DNA of 64,000 bases from Phormidium tenue FACHB-886 (GTDB taxonomy: Bacteria; Cyanobacteriota; Cyanobacteriia; Elainellales; Elainellaceae), in assembly GCF_014764505.1 (NCBI RefSeq), contig NZ_JACXWX010000018.1:50414-114413 (forward strand), read 5' to 3'. A program made the translations under genes and the position numbers. The notes below the pieces were generated by a model. That model searched no databases and was not told the origin of the DNA. It worked only from the letters and a program-made list of their open reading frames with translations. Each line of letters starts with the position of its first letter. Positions within the stretch are counted from its first letter, which is position 1. Positions 9,500 through 18,531 of the stretch are shown here, in pieces.

Positions 9500-10612
9500 T
9501 TAGAACGGTGCGATTTTCAGAAAATCCTGAAATCGTAGAGATTTGGCGACTTCTAGGGTGTGCAATCGGTGGTACCAGCCATAAGCAATAAACGCTTCAG
9601 GCTCAGTAGAGATTTGCAGAAAATTGGTGCCATACAAGCCCGTCTTTTCGCTACCTTCCACCACAAAATTATCTGGATCGATCGGCTGATAAGGCCCGGC
9701 AATTTGCTCAGAAACGTACCAGTACAAAGAGGAATTTGTGATACGGCGGTGTTTGATGCTCTGCAGCCATCGCTGATTTGAGAACATCTTGAAACATGAA
9801 AAGAACAGGTGATACTTCCCATCCCGGTAAATAACTTGGGGACGCTCTAGGTGATAAAAGCCCCACATCTCGATCGCTTCCGGTGGAGCGGCAATTGCTG
9901 GGGGCAGAATTTCGTAAGGTCCTGAAATTTTATCGGCAACAGCAAGCCCAACGCATCCTTGAAAGTTACCCGGCACATTTTCAGAAGCGCAAATGAACAG
10001 ATAATATTTACCCGTTTTCTCGTCCTTAAAAAGATAAGGATCGCGCCAGTGAAAGTGATTCGTCCAATTGGAGCGACGATACCATAAGCTGTCTGCTTCA
10101 GGTACTAGCAAAGGTCGATCGGAGACACGCTCGAAGTGGACACCATCAGTAGATGTAGCTAAGCCGATCGCCTCGTTGCGGAGATGCGGCATTTCTTTGC
10201 CGCCTGCTGAATAGAATAGGTAGTAGATGCCGTTTTCCTTGTAGGTACAGCCCGCACAGACCCTACCCGATTCCCAATCGTTTGCTTGATTCGGCTCTAG
10301 CAGAATACCCAAATCCTGCCAGTTTTCTAGATCAGTAGAGACTGCTCCACAGATGTTGCTAATCGTCCACCAGGGAGTTAAACCTTCAACCCCCTTCAGA
10401 TAAAACATCCGATACACCTCATCGTCTTTGAGAATCCAAGGATCCCAAATCATCGGTTGGTTGCGGTGCGATCGCCGCAGCATGGCTGTCATTAGTTCGC
10501 TAAATTTCAGCTTGCTGCGATCAAGCCATCCCACTTTAGCATCTTCGTGAAATCCAGCAGGCAGGGGTTCAAGAGCAGCAATAATTCTGCGCTGGAGCGG
10601 AGTCAATTTCAT
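9500..10612 (-). CDS. GH-J/GH43-like glycoside hydrolase (five-bladed propeller family)
   Basis: A 370-residue soluble protein of the beta-fructosidase/GH43 superfamily. Visible signatures are WDPW near the N-terminus, HFHWRDPYLF (the RDP stabiliser motif) and a downstream ERPQVIYRDGKYHLFFSC block whose Glu-Arg-Pro resembles the acid/base ERP of GH32/GH68. Repeated YYLF/YHLFF and GLAxSxDGxxF blade motifs are clear. No signal peptide is seen, so it is probably cytosolic. It is the last gene in line with the mycosporine genes on this strand, 325 bp after the extra methyltransferase. A sugar-related tailoring role or an unrelated sucrose/fructan role are both possible. The superfamily is firm, the exact family and substrate are not. 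Confidence 0.72.
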   Translation of the reverse strand: MKLTPLQRRIIAALEPLPAGFHEDAKVGWLDRSKLKFSELMTAMLRRSHRNQPMIWDPWILKDDEVYRMFYLKGVEGLTPWWTISNICGAVSTDLENWQDLGILLEPNQANDWESGRVCAGCTYKENGIYYLFYSAGGKEMPHLRNEAIGLATSTDGVHFERVSDRPLLVPEADSLWYRRSNWTNHFHWRDPYLFKDEKTGKYYLFICASENVPGNFQGCVGLAVADKISGPYEILPPAIAAPPEAIEMWGFYHLERPQVIYRDGKYHLFFSCFKMFSNQRWLQSIKHRRITNSSLYWYVSEQIAGPYQPIDPDNFVVEGSEKTGLYGTNFLQISTEPEAFIAYGWYHRLHTLEVAKSLRFQDFLKIAPF

Positions 10613-10937
10613 AAACAGCAGTGAATGAAGAGAATGTAAGGAATTTATCCAGTAGATCGTCTGAAAAGTTCCTTTTTAAACCTTGGAGGTGCTGATCCCC
10701 CTAGCCCCTTTAAAGAGAGAAACTGAACACTCAAAATTTCCCTTTTCAAGGGAACTGAGGAGGATCAAATCCCCTCACGGTTGCAAGAATCTTTTCAAGC
10801 ATCTTCTTAACGATTGGGCGGTACGCCCAACCGTTGCTTTTGAAGTGCGACAACAGGTAGGGGCAAACTGCCGTTCGCCCTTGCAGAAATTTTTCCTGTC
10901 GCAATCAAGTTTTCAGTTGGTATAAAACCATTCCCGA
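10613..10937. repeat. Intergenic region with interspersed-repeat-like sequence
   Basis: This 325-bp gap holds a GGGCGGTACGCCC palindrome (about 10815-10827) and a TAGGGGCAAACTGCCGTTCG-type segment (about 10858-10880), resembling the GTAGGGGCGAA...TTCGCCC palindromic repeats scattered in cyanobacterial genomes. A plus-strand open frame here has no SD sequence and no protein-like composition, so it is not called a gene. Confidence 0.4.
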
Positions 10938-11999
10938 TCAAGAAGCGATGCTAAACTCCATTGCCGAAAGATTGGTAGTGCTATCCACCGCTCCCTCAAG
11001 CTTAAAGCCACACTGCTCAAACAGCGTTTGAAAATGTTTGCGGGTGCGCCAGCCGCCGCCCGGCACAGCAACATTGATTTGCACCGCAAAGATTCCTGGC
11101 ATAATCCCATCGGGCGCTGTTTTGGGTTCATCCAAGTCAGGAACGAAGGCCTGCAGCAGGATAATTCTGCCGTGCGGGGGCAGTGCCTTTTTGCAGTTGT
11201 GCAGGATTTTTGCTGCATCTTCGTCGTTCCAGGCAGAAAGAAAGTACTTCATGACGATCGCATCTGCACCCGTCGGAATTTCTTCAAACACATCACCGGT
11301 GATGATGTCGATCGCCTCTGGATCAACGCCTTGCTGCGCTAAATAAGCCGGAGCGGTCGCTGCCACATAAGGTACCTCAAACAGCATTCCTTGACAGCCA
11401 AATCGCTTGACAATGCGGGCGATCAAGCCTCCCTGCCCGCCCCCAACATCCATTACCGTTGCGAAACGGCTGAAATCACACACATCCAGCACGGGATCAA
11501 CCGTATGCGTCGTCAGAAAACTCATTGCCTTGATAAAGGTATCGCCGCTCCAAGCATTGTCCTGACAAAACTCATAAACCCCTGTGCCATTTGCCCGTTC
11601 AAACGGCACTTCTCCAGTATGTAGCGCTTCTTCCAGTGTTTTCCAAGCGTCCCATTGGGCAGGCTCTAGCAGATGCATTGCTAGATGTCCGATCGAAGGG
11701 CTTTTACCCGTTGCCAGCAGGTCAGAAAGCTCGGTTGGGGCAAACACCCGCCCCGGTTTTTCCTGCAACACCTCAACGTGGGCGAGGGCGCGTAGCACAA
11801 AGTAAAGCCTTTCTGGGTCAGTTGCGGTTCTTTGAGCAATCCACTCCAACGTTTGTTCGCCTTCGTCTTGAAGCAGATCAAATACACCCAGTCGCGTTGC
11901 CGTGTAAATGCACTGACTTTTGACAAACGCCAAAATCATATCGAAAAGTTTCTTTTTTGCTTCCATTGTGGAAGGCTTGGAGGGAAGAGTCACTGTCAT
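10938..11999 (-). CDS. SAM-dependent O-methyltransferase, Methyltransf_2 (acetylserotonin/hydroxyneurosporene OMT-like)
   Basis: A 353-residue class I methyltransferase. An N-terminal winged-helix dimerisation domain (about 10-100, with LGVFDLLQ and LYFVLRALAHVEVL) precedes a Rossmann domain with SAM motif I MDVGGGQGGL (about 190) and KALPPHGRIILLQAFVPD. The usual catalytic HDW of this family is replaced by SAW in KYFLSAWND, so the general-base His is missing. It lies about 106 bp downstream of mysC on the same strand, separated by a 43-bp tandem duplication. A tailoring methylation of a mycosporine is a reasonable inference but is unproven. It is distinct from the MysB-type methyltransferase further upstream in the cluster. 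Confidence 0.82.
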   Translation of the reverse strand: MTVTLPSKPSTMEAKKKLFDMILAFVKSQCIYTATRLGVFDLLQDEGEQTLEWIAQRTATDPERLYFVLRALAHVEVLQEKPGRVFAPTELSDLLATGKSPSIGHLAMHLLEPAQWDAWKTLEEALHTGEVPFERANGTGVYEFCQDNAWSGDTFIKAMSFLTTHTVDPVLDVCDFSRFATVMDVGGGQGGLIARIVKRFGCQGMLFEVPYVAATAPAYLAQQGVDPEAIDIITGDVFEEIPTGADAIVMKYFLSAWNDEDAAKILHNCKKALPPHGRIILLQAFVPDLDEPKTAPDGIMPGIFAVQINVAVPGGGWRTRKHFQTLFEQCGFKLEGAVDSTTNLSAMEFSIAS

Positions 12000-12017
12000 A
12001 GGGAGCCTCTTTAACTT

Positions 12018-12104
12018 GTGAATAGCCGATAATCATTCAGGGAAACACTCACTGGAAACTGTGAATAGCCGATAATCATTCAGGGGAAACACTCGCTGGA
12101 AACA
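12018..12104. repeat. Tandem duplication of a 43-44-bp unit
   Basis: Unit 1 (12018-12060) and unit 2 (12061-12104) both begin GTGAATAGCCGATAATCATT and continue in parallel through the AAACACTC.CTGGAAAC block. They differ by one inserted G and one A-to-G change. The repeat sits between mysC (stop 12106) and the start of the downstream methyltransferase (11999), where it could influence that gene's expression. Confidence 0.9.
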
Positions 12105-12105
12105 G

Positions 12106-13467
12106 TTAATCACCGCCCAGTTCAACCAACTTGCCGATATTAAAATCAATCCTGATCCAGCCGCCCAAACGACGCAAATTGTTGAGCAGCAGCAGTGGAA
12201 TTTGCCAGTGATGCACCGTTAGAAAAGGCAGCGGATCGTCAACCTGAAAAATAGCGTCTGTGCCGCGCCGCAAGATGTTGAGCCGCACCTGTAGCTGCTG
12301 CCACGATCGCACCTGCGTCAGCCGCCAAAGCTCGTGGTAAAGCCAGTAGGTTGGCTTGCTGCTTGGCAAAGGCTGTAGTGGCTCTGCTAAAGGCGCTTGA
12401 TCCAGATAAGCCGCTGCCACACCTGGATGGTTGTAAAACATCGTGATGGCAGAGTGAGTGCGGGGATTGCACTCGATCGCGTACACCGTTCCTTCCTCAG
12501 TTTGGATAAAGTCGAACGAGGCTTGTCCAGTGAGCTGTAAGGCTTGAGCAAATTGCTTAATCCACCGCAAAATCTCTGGATTATCCTCGTTCTCGTAGTT
12601 GACCTGAAAGGCAGAAGACTTGCAGCAGCAGTGCAGCCGCAGTTCACCGTTCCGCAAGGTACTGTGGGTACAGTATTCCTGCCCAGCAATAAACTCCTGC
12701 ATAATCCAGGGTTTTTCTGGACTGATTGGTAGACTCCTGACAAAAGCAGCAGTGGCTTCTGGAGTGCTGCAAGGAAGTTTGGTTAGATCGAGACGACGAA
12801 CTGAATCATAGGAAATACTTTTGAGAATGTAAGGGCGCGTTTCTTGAGAAAAGTCGAAGGATAGAACCTGTTCTGGATCAGTGATTTTAAAGGACTTGGG
12901 AACAGATAAACCGATCGCGCGCGCCTGCTCTGCAAAAGCAAACTTATCATCCAGCATTTGAGTCACTGCTACATCAAAATGGAACACCTCACAGCAGCCC
13001 GACAGCAGCGGTTTTGCCAGCGAATCGTAGTAGCTAGAAGCAGGACTACAAACGGGCACATACACATCCACTTTTTCTTGTTTGGCAATTCCCAAAAGCG
13101 CTTGGGCATAGGCTTCTGGGTCAGATTGGGGAGCCGGAACCGTATAAAAGCGATCGACTGCCTTGGAAAAGCGATGTCCTGTCAGCCAATACTTGTCCGT
13201 TTCCACTAAAATCACGCGATGACCGGCAGCATGAAACGATCGCGCGAGCTGCAGGGCTTTGGTCATCTTGCCGCCGGATAGCATTATTGTTTTTGAGGCA
13301 TCAGAAGAGACAGATGACCTTTGAAGAAGATGACTGATTGAGTTCCAAGCTAGAGAAATCAGAACGATTACGCTATTGAATGGAAAAGCAATGAGCAACA
13401 ACACAAGGGTACCCAAGCTTTTTAACATTGAACTAACCAGCTGAATAAAGTGTTGATGCATAGGCAT
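12106..13467 (-). CDS. mysC: ATP-grasp ligase MysC, mycosporine-glycine synthase
   Basis: The 453-residue protein joins glycine to 4-deoxygadusol to form mycosporine-glycine. A hydrophobic N-terminus (about 8-45) typical of MysC is followed by an ATP-grasp ligase with SGGKMTKALQLARSFHAAGH, the block VCSPASSYYDSLAKPLLSG, IMQEFIAGQEYCTHS and the metal-binding end FDFIQTEEG...YAIECNPRTHSA. These match MysC as known from Anabaena and Nostoc. It follows mysB by about 80 bp on the same strand, consistent with an operon mysA-mysB-mysC. ATG 13467 is chosen; ATG 13461 is an alternative. Confidence 0.95.
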   Translation of the reverse strand: MPMHQHFIQLVSSMLKSLGTLVLLLIAFPFNSVIVLISLAWNSISHLLQRSSVSSDASKTIMLSGGKMTKALQLARSFHAAGHRVILVETDKYWLTGHRFSKAVDRFYTVPAPQSDPEAYAQALLGIAKQEKVDVYVPVCSPASSYYDSLAKPLLSGCCEVFHFDVAVTQMLDDKFAFAEQARAIGLSVPKSFKITDPEQVLSFDFSQETRPYILKSISYDSVRRLDLTKLPCSTPEATAAFVRSLPISPEKPWIMQEFIAGQEYCTHSTLRNGELRLHCCCKSSAFQVNYENEDNPEILRWIKQFAQALQLTGQASFDFIQTEEGTVYAIECNPRTHSAITMFYNHPGVAAAYLDQAPLAEPLQPLPSSKPTYWLYHELWRLTQVRSWQQLQVRLNILRRGTDAIFQVDDPLPFLTVHHWQIPLLLLNNLRRLGGWIRIDFNIGKLVELGGD

Positions 13468-13548
13468 AGGATAGCAGTAACAACTTTTTATCTAAAGGAA
13501 TGGATAGCATCCTCTTTAAATAAAAAGTTGAATTAACAAACGAATCAA

Positions 13549-14418
13549 TCAAACGCGCCGGATAATCGTCAAGCCATCCCGGATCGGCAGCAACACCTGC
13601 TCTACACGCGGATCGTCTGCCACGACCTGATTGAATTGAGCGATTGCTTCTCCGTTCTCCGAGCGTTCTGCTGCAGGTAGATAGGGCTGTCCTTGAAGCA
13701 GCGTATTATCAACGCAAATGAAGCCATTAGGAGCCAGTAGATTTGCATCGAGCAGCAGCTGGAAATATTGCACATATTCCCGCTTGTCGGCATCAATAAA
13801 AACCAGATCAAAGCAGTCCTCAGCCGCTGCTAGCTGGTTCAGCGTCACCAAAGCAGGATTGAGTTTGATTTCGATCTTGCTGCCATGTGGCGACTCCTGA
13901 AATAAAGCCTCGGCAAAGCTAGCGACATAAGCATCAACTTCACAGGCAATCAACCGACCGTTCTCCGGTAATGCCTCTGCCATTGCTAGGGCAGAGTATC
14001 CTGTGAACATGCCAATGTCTAGCACTCGCTGAGCGCGGCTCATATACACAAACATCTTCAGGGTTTGTCCTTCTACATGTCCAGACAGCATCTCTTGTTC
14101 TAGCTGCCGCACTGTAGAACCTTCTGAAAACTTGCGCTTCCAGGCTTCTTGGCGCGTCTTTTCAGAAATCGATCGCAACGCCGCAGACTCCGCCGTAGTA
14201 GAGCGTTCGACATAGGGATCTAACCCCGCCGCTAGCTTAAGGGCTTGCTGAACGTGGGCATCTGCTTCTGCCAGTCTAGATTCCAACTTCAATTCTGGCG
14301 CTAGCAGGGTAGCGGCTGCCTGTAAATGTTCTGTCAGGATACCCAGCGGTGTTACTGGACGAGCAGATTCCGTTGCCGATTCATTCTGCAGATTGATCGT
14401 ATTAACCATGAATTCCAT
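13549..14418 (-). CDS. mysB: O-methyltransferase MysB, 4-deoxygadusol synthesis
   Basis: The 289-residue class I methyltransferase belongs to the caffeoyl-CoA-OMT-like family. It methylates desmethyl-4-deoxygadusol from MysA to give 4-deoxygadusol. Signatures are [16 protein letters not shown] (SAM motif I, about 135), [17 protein letters not shown] (metal and SAM binding) and [12 protein letters not shown]. Its start overlaps the end of mysA by 17 bp, indicating translational coupling. It is clearly different from the second methyltransferase of the locus. Confidence 0.95.
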   Translation of the reverse strand: MEFMVNTINLQNESATESARPVTPLGILTEHLQAAATLLAPELKLESRLAEADAHVQQALKLAAGLDPYVERSTTAESAALRSISEKTRQEAWKRKFSEGSTVRQLEQEMLSGHVEGQTLKMFVYMSRAQRVLDIGMFTGYSALAMAEALPENGRLIACEVDAYVASFAEALFQESPHGSKIEIKLNPALVTLNQLAAAEDCFDLVFIDADKREYVQYFQLLLDANLLAPNGFICVDNTLLQGQPYLPAAERSENGEAIAQFNQVVADDPRVEQVLLPIRDGLTIIRRV

Positions 14419-15646
14419 TACCTACCAACGCCTGCTGATCCTCAACGTATGCATCAACTCCGGCACCTGCACGAGGATAGGTTGCACAAACCTGTTTATG
14501 TTCTGACAAAGCCGCTGCTAGTTCTGCCTGTGTCAGGTCGTTGACGAAGTAGCACTCACCGATCGGTCTGGGCATTGCCGCTCTCTGTAAGCCATCTCGC
14601 GTCAAAGTAATCGACTGAGTGGCTTTCCAAAGCAGATCGTCTGTCAGCAGGGGGTGATCCAGCGAAAGCCCCAATCGGCTCATCAAGCCCAAAATCCGAT
14701 CGCGATCGCCCACCGAAATATAGCCACGACGAGCAGCAATCGTAGCAGAAAGCGCCATGTCGATATTTACAGCATGCCCATGCAGCAGGGGTACAGCAGG
14801 CGTTAGCTCCAGCGTTGGACTCCAGGTATGCCCGTAAGCAATCACTCGATCGAGGTCTAGCTCATGTAAATTCGGAGTTTCTAGCTCCAGCATTGTCTTG
14901 ATCGACTCGTAATTTACCTGGTGAGCGATCGATTGCAAATGAGCTGTCCCTTCCAAATATCCAAAATGGGTCTGGAGTAGATCTTCACCATAGTGCTCCA
15001 GCAGCTCAAATACCTGCTGATTAGCAACTACAGCGATCTTAACTAGTTCTGCCATGCCATTTCTAATTTGATCAATCGGCAGAGTCTGCAGAAAGGAAAA
15101 ATCTAGAATGACCTGCTTAGGTGCGTGGTAAGCCCCTAAACGATTTTTTAGCTTGCCATGGTTCACTGCCACTTTGATCGCCACACCTGCATCAATTAGT
15201 CCAATCAACGTCGTTGGGACGCGAATGTAGTTTGTGCTACGGCGATAGGCAGCACAGGCAAAGCCCACTACATCTGTGAGTAAACCGCCGCCCACAATTA
15301 GAACAGGCTCCTTCCGCAACAAACCGAAGTTGGAGAAGACATCTGCAACCGTTGAGAACGTCTCGATCGTTTTAGTTTGCTCGGTAATGGTGACTGGAAA
15401 CAGGGTGAGATTGATGTCGTAGTACTCAAAATATGCAGCAATCTGCTTGCCATACAGCCGATTGATATTGTGATCAACCACCGCAAGACATCGCCCAAGG
15501 CTCCTGTAATGCTCAGCCAATTCCGGATTCTTCAGGGCAAACGCACCCTCAACAAGAACGAGGCTAAACTCGATCTTCTCATAGCCTTCCACATGAAATG
15601 CAGCCTCAGTTGCTGCAAACTGTGCCTGAACGGTACTCATCTTCAA
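14402..15646 (-). CDS. mysA: Desmethyl-4-deoxygadusol synthase MysA (sugar phosphate cyclase)
   Basis: The 414-residue protein of the dehydroquinate-synthase-like sugar phosphate cyclase superfamily converts sedoheptulose 7-phosphate to desmethyl-4-deoxygadusol. Visible signatures are the NAD-binding [38 protein letters not shown], the metal-ligand segment [11 protein letters not shown], and HTWSPTLE and [12 protein letters not shown] with the metal-binding His residues. Position and synteny with mysB and mysC favour DDGS over the related 2-epi-5-epi-valiolone synthase. It is first in the operon. The 527 bp upstream should hold its promoter. Confidence 0.93.
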   Translation of the reverse strand: MKMSTVQAQFAATEAAFHVEGYEKIEFSLVLVEGAFALKNPELAEHYRSLGRCLAVVDHNINRLYGKQIAAYFEYYDINLTLFPVTITEQTKTIETFSTVADVFSNFGLLRKEPVLIVGGGLLTDVVGFACAAYRRSTNYIRVPTTLIGLIDAGVAIKVAVNHGKLKNRLGAYHAPKQVILDFSFLQTLPIDQIRNGMAELVKIAVVANQQVFELLEHYGEDLLQTHFGYLEGTAHLQSIAHQVNYESIKTMLELETPNLHELDLDRVIAYGHTWSPTLELTPAVPLLHGHAVNIDMALSATIAARRGYISVGDRDRILGLMSRLGLSLDHPLLTDDLLWKATQSITLTRDGLQRAAMPRPIGECYFVNDLTQAELAAALSEHKQVCATYPRAGAGVDAYVEDQQALVGNGIHG

Positions 15647-16173
15647 TTGTCCTCATAGATGGTTTCAAAATTTAGCGGGTCTCAAAACCCAGCACAACGC
15701 GCTGCACCAGCCAAGCAAAGATTGGCAGTCAGCAGCGCTACGAGCAACCCAACTAATGTTCACATTGCACTTTTGTGGCGCTAGAACATCAATTTCTACT
15801 GAAAAGCGACCAGCTTAGAAGCCAGTGCACCAACGGGTTGCCAGAAACCGTGAATTAATGAAGACTTGAAATCTTCTGAATTTCCCAATTGAGTAACGGG
15901 AAATTCGCCCAAAAATGTGATTGATCTCAGCCATTGCGGCAAGCCTATTAGACTATTTGTAGAGTAATGAGTCTGCGATCTCCTCAAGTCTATCTAAAGA
16001 GGTATAAAGAAAGCTTTTTGCAAAGATTTAATAATTGAATTAGAGTTTAGGGTAGTTTGGTTGCCTCACAATCAGAAATAGAAGAAGCGCATGAGAGTGC
16101 TTCTTCGACATTAAGAGCTTGGGCTGCACGGTAAAATCAGCTTGCAGGCAGTTCATCCCAGGATTGAGACCGT
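15647..16173. other. Intergenic region upstream of mysA
   Basis: This 527-bp stretch lies between the divergent mysA and the small gene at 16174 and must contain their promoters. No convincing ORF, RNA gene or strong palindrome was seen. The middle part (about 15960-16080) is AT-rich. Confidence 0.5.
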
Positions 16174-16494
16174 ATGCCCGATGCCGATCGACAGCAAATG
16201 CAGATCAATACACCGCCAGAATATGAAATGAAGCTTCTGACCGCCTTAGCTTTCTTTCTGGGGCGGAAGGTGTCCAGCCAGGCCAGTGCGGTCGTGGCAA
16301 TGTATCTGAGGCAAAGCCACGATCGCATCTTGTCACAGTGCGAGTTCTACGCGCACAAAGTTGGCATGAATAAGTGGGAAATTCTTGACCTGATTTATAA
16401 CGATCCTCAAAGGGCAGAAGAATTGCTCAAAGAAGGACATAAAATCCATGCGGGCGAGGTGGATGTGTTTGGTTCAGAAGTGAACGAGCCATAG
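16174..16494 (+). CDS. Small conserved-looking protein of unknown function
   Basis: A 106-residue hydrophilic protein beginning MPDADRQQMQINTPPEY. A helical stretch (AFFLGRKVSSQASAVVAMYL) and a helix-rich segment around MNKWEILDLIYNDPQRAEEL suggest a small helical protein. No catalytic motif, signal peptide or transmembrane segment is apparent. It stands alone, with the DUF1345 gene convergent and close downstream. I do not recognise the family. Confidence 0.6.
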   Translation: MPDADRQQMQINTPPEYEMKLLTALAFFLGRKVSSQASAVVAMYLRQSHDRILSQCEFYAHKVGMNKWEILDLIYNDPQRAEELLKEGHKIHAGEVDVFGSEVNEP

Positions 16495-16553
16495 TGCGGC
16501 GAGAGCGGGCAGGAGCCTTCTTAGCACACACCAAAACGTAAAGCAGCGATCGC

Positions 16554-17261
16554 CTAAAATAACTGCGACACAATATTAATACTGAGAGCAACCAGTACCG
16601 TATTAAACAAAAACGCTAATACGCTATGGAGCAACACCATCCTGCGCATCAAACGTGAAGTCACCTGAACATCCGAAACTTGTGCCGCTACGCCGATCGT
16701 GAATGCAAAATAGGCAAAGTCTAGATAATCTGGCTCTCGCAAATTAGGAAATTCTAATCCGCCTGCCAACGCTGCCTCTTCCGCCTGAGTTGAATCCGGC
16801 TGAATTAAATCCGCCTGCCCCAAATTGCTGTAGTAGTGGTGGGCATATCTGACGCAAAAGGTGGTATGAACAATCAGCCAGGCGCAGACTACAGCAACTA
16901 CTGACAAACCCACTGCAAGCGCTTCTTCGGCAGGCGGCAGCTGCTTACTAATTCTCAGCAAAAGCAGGATGGCAAACAAACTGGCAGACGCAGCGCTGAC
17001 AATTAAAACCGTCACCACCAGCCGGTTTGTATCATCGGTCTGAGCACGGTGGCGAATTTGGCGGGGATGCGCCGTCAAAATTACGCTCCAGATCAGCAGC
17101 AGCAAGGTGCCAACGCTGGCATCCCACGTAATCACAGCACGAGTGCCAAACTCCAGGTTTTTGGGCAAATTGACAAAGGTACCGATCGCCACGCCCAAAG
17201 CGATCAGCAAGCGATGCTCAGCATCCAGTTTCCAAAGCCACAGAGGAGTCGATGAGCGCAT
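16554..17261 (-). CDS. DUF1345 family membrane protein
   Basis: The 235-residue integral membrane protein has about five hydrophobic segments, including LLLLIWSVILTAHP, SLFAILLLLRIS, AVGLSVVAVVCAWLIVHTTF and a C-terminal LLHSVLAFLFNTVLVALSIN. The core DYLDFAYFAFTIGVAAQVSDVQ with its following Arg-Arg and HSVLAF is the DUF1345 hallmark. The biochemical function is unknown. It is monocistronic and convergent with the small gene at 16174. Start ATG 17261 precedes a hydrophilic N-terminus of about 20 residues. Confidence 0.85.
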   Translation of the reverse strand: MRSSTPLWLWKLDAEHRLLIALGVAIGTFVNLPKNLEFGTRAVITWDASVGTLLLLIWSVILTAHPRQIRHRAQTDDTNRLVVTVLIVSAASASLFAILLLLRISKQLPPAEEALAVGLSVVAVVCAWLIVHTTFCVRYAHHYYSNLGQADLIQPDSTQAEEAALAGGLEFPNLREPDYLDFAYFAFTIGVAAQVSDVQVTSRLMRRMVLLHSVLAFLFNTVLVALSINIVSQLF

Positions 17262-17404
17262 TGCCTTTTTCAGCCCCTACTTACTTAAGCCTACCTCACT
17301 TGCGTAACGTTTCAGACGAGTCTCTACTTTAGACAATGACCTATCGCCTGTACACTAAAATCGCACTGTTAGATTAGTCACACCGTTAGATATCAGCAAT
17401 CGCC

Positions 17405-18478
17405 ATGGCGAAAGAACCCGGAAAAACTCTACAAACTGCCAAACTGTTTCAGCTAGGTGAAACGAACCGCACCACCAGAGACAGCCTCAACACCTCTGAC
17501 TCCATTGACCTCTGGAAATTCAATAACCGGGTCAAAAGCAGCTTTAACCTAACGCTTGACAGCATTGCCAAAAGAGCAAATGCCGACATTACTCTGCTCA
17601 ACGCCAAGGGTCGGGTAATTCAAACTTCAGCACTACGGGGCAACCGATCCGAGAAGTTAACCAACATTCCACTAGAAGCCGGAACGTTCTACGTCCAAGT
17701 CAAACTCCAGCGACGGAGCCCCGGAACTCGCTATGCCTTGACGCTATCGGCAAAACCGACTGCTTCTGTGCCTAACTCCAACGATGGCACAACCGATCAA
17801 TTTGGCAACACATTTGCAGCCGCAACGCAGCTTCGATCGGCAACTGGCAGCCTTAAAGACTTTGTGGGCAATAGTGACCCAAATGATTTCCTCAAATTTG
17901 GAGCGTTGGTTGCGGGTCAGCTCAAGGTGGAGTTAACAGGTTTAAGCAACAATGCAAACCTTGAACTCTATGACAGCAATCAAACACTGATCGTTCGTTC
18001 CAACAACGCTGGCACTGCCAACGAGCAGCTTAATCAGAGCTTGACCAGCATTGCTGGATCTACTTACTACCTGCGGGTTACAGCCACCCCCGGACAAGAG
18101 ACATCCTATACGCTGAACTACTCATTCACACCTGACCAGGTCACCCGAACTGCCTCTGGTTTGCAGTACATCGACATCAAAACCGGGACTGGAGCTACTC
18201 CAACTCTGGGGCAAACCGTTGAGGTCGATTACACCGGAATTCTGCTTGATGGTACAAAGTTCGACAGCTCGCGCGATCGTAACCAATCCTTTTCCTTCCC
18301 CATTGGCAGAGGACGAGTCATCCAGGGCTGGGATGAGGGGATTAGCACCATGCAGGTAGGAGGACGCCGCCAGCTGATTATTCCAGCAGCGCTGGCGTAT
18401 GGCGCAAATGGAGTAGAAGGAGCAATTCCGCCCAACGCCACCCTGATTTTTGATGTGGAAGTGAAGAAAATTAGCTAG
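17405..18478 (+). CDS. FKBP-type peptidyl-prolyl isomerase with two N-terminal PPC-like domains
   Basis: The 357-residue protein ends in a complete FKBP domain (about 247-357): SGLQYIDIKTGTGATP, VDYTGILLDGTKFDSSRDR, FPIGRGRVIQGWDEGISTM, GGRRQLIIPAALAYG and IPPNATLIFDVEV, covering the proline-isomerase pocket. The first 240 residues contain two beta-rich repeats resembling bacterial pre-peptidase C-terminal domains (DSIDLWKF..., DPNDFLKFG...), normally found on secreted enzymes. No obvious signal peptide is present, so export would need another route. The PPC plus FKBP combination is unusual. It may fold or bind secreted or surface proteins. Confidence 0.85.
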   Translation: MAKEPGKTLQTAKLFQLGETNRTTRDSLNTSDSIDLWKFNNRVKSSFNLTLDSIAKRANADITLLNAKGRVIQTSALRGNRSEKLTNIPLEAGTFYVQVKLQRRSPGTRYALTLSAKPTASVPNSNDGTTDQFGNTFAAATQLRSATGSLKDFVGNSDPNDFLKFGALVAGQLKVELTGLSNNANLELYDSNQTLIVRSNNAGTANEQLNQSLTSIAGSTYYLRVTATPGQETSYTLNYSFTPDQVTRTASGLQYIDIKTGTGATPTLGQTVEVDYTGILLDGTKFDSSRDRNQSFSFPIGRGRVIQGWDEGISTMQVGGRRQLIIPAALAYGANGVEGAIPPNATLIFDVEVKKIS

Positions 18479-18531
18479 CCCAAACCTGGCTAGTACCCTT
18501 CCTAGCGGTGAACACAGTGCAGCACTGATTA

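Noticed and set aside
10683..10925. 80-codon ORF between the GH-J-like gene and the methyltransferase
   Set aside because: It runs through palindromic interspersed-repeat-like sequence and has no domain or SD.
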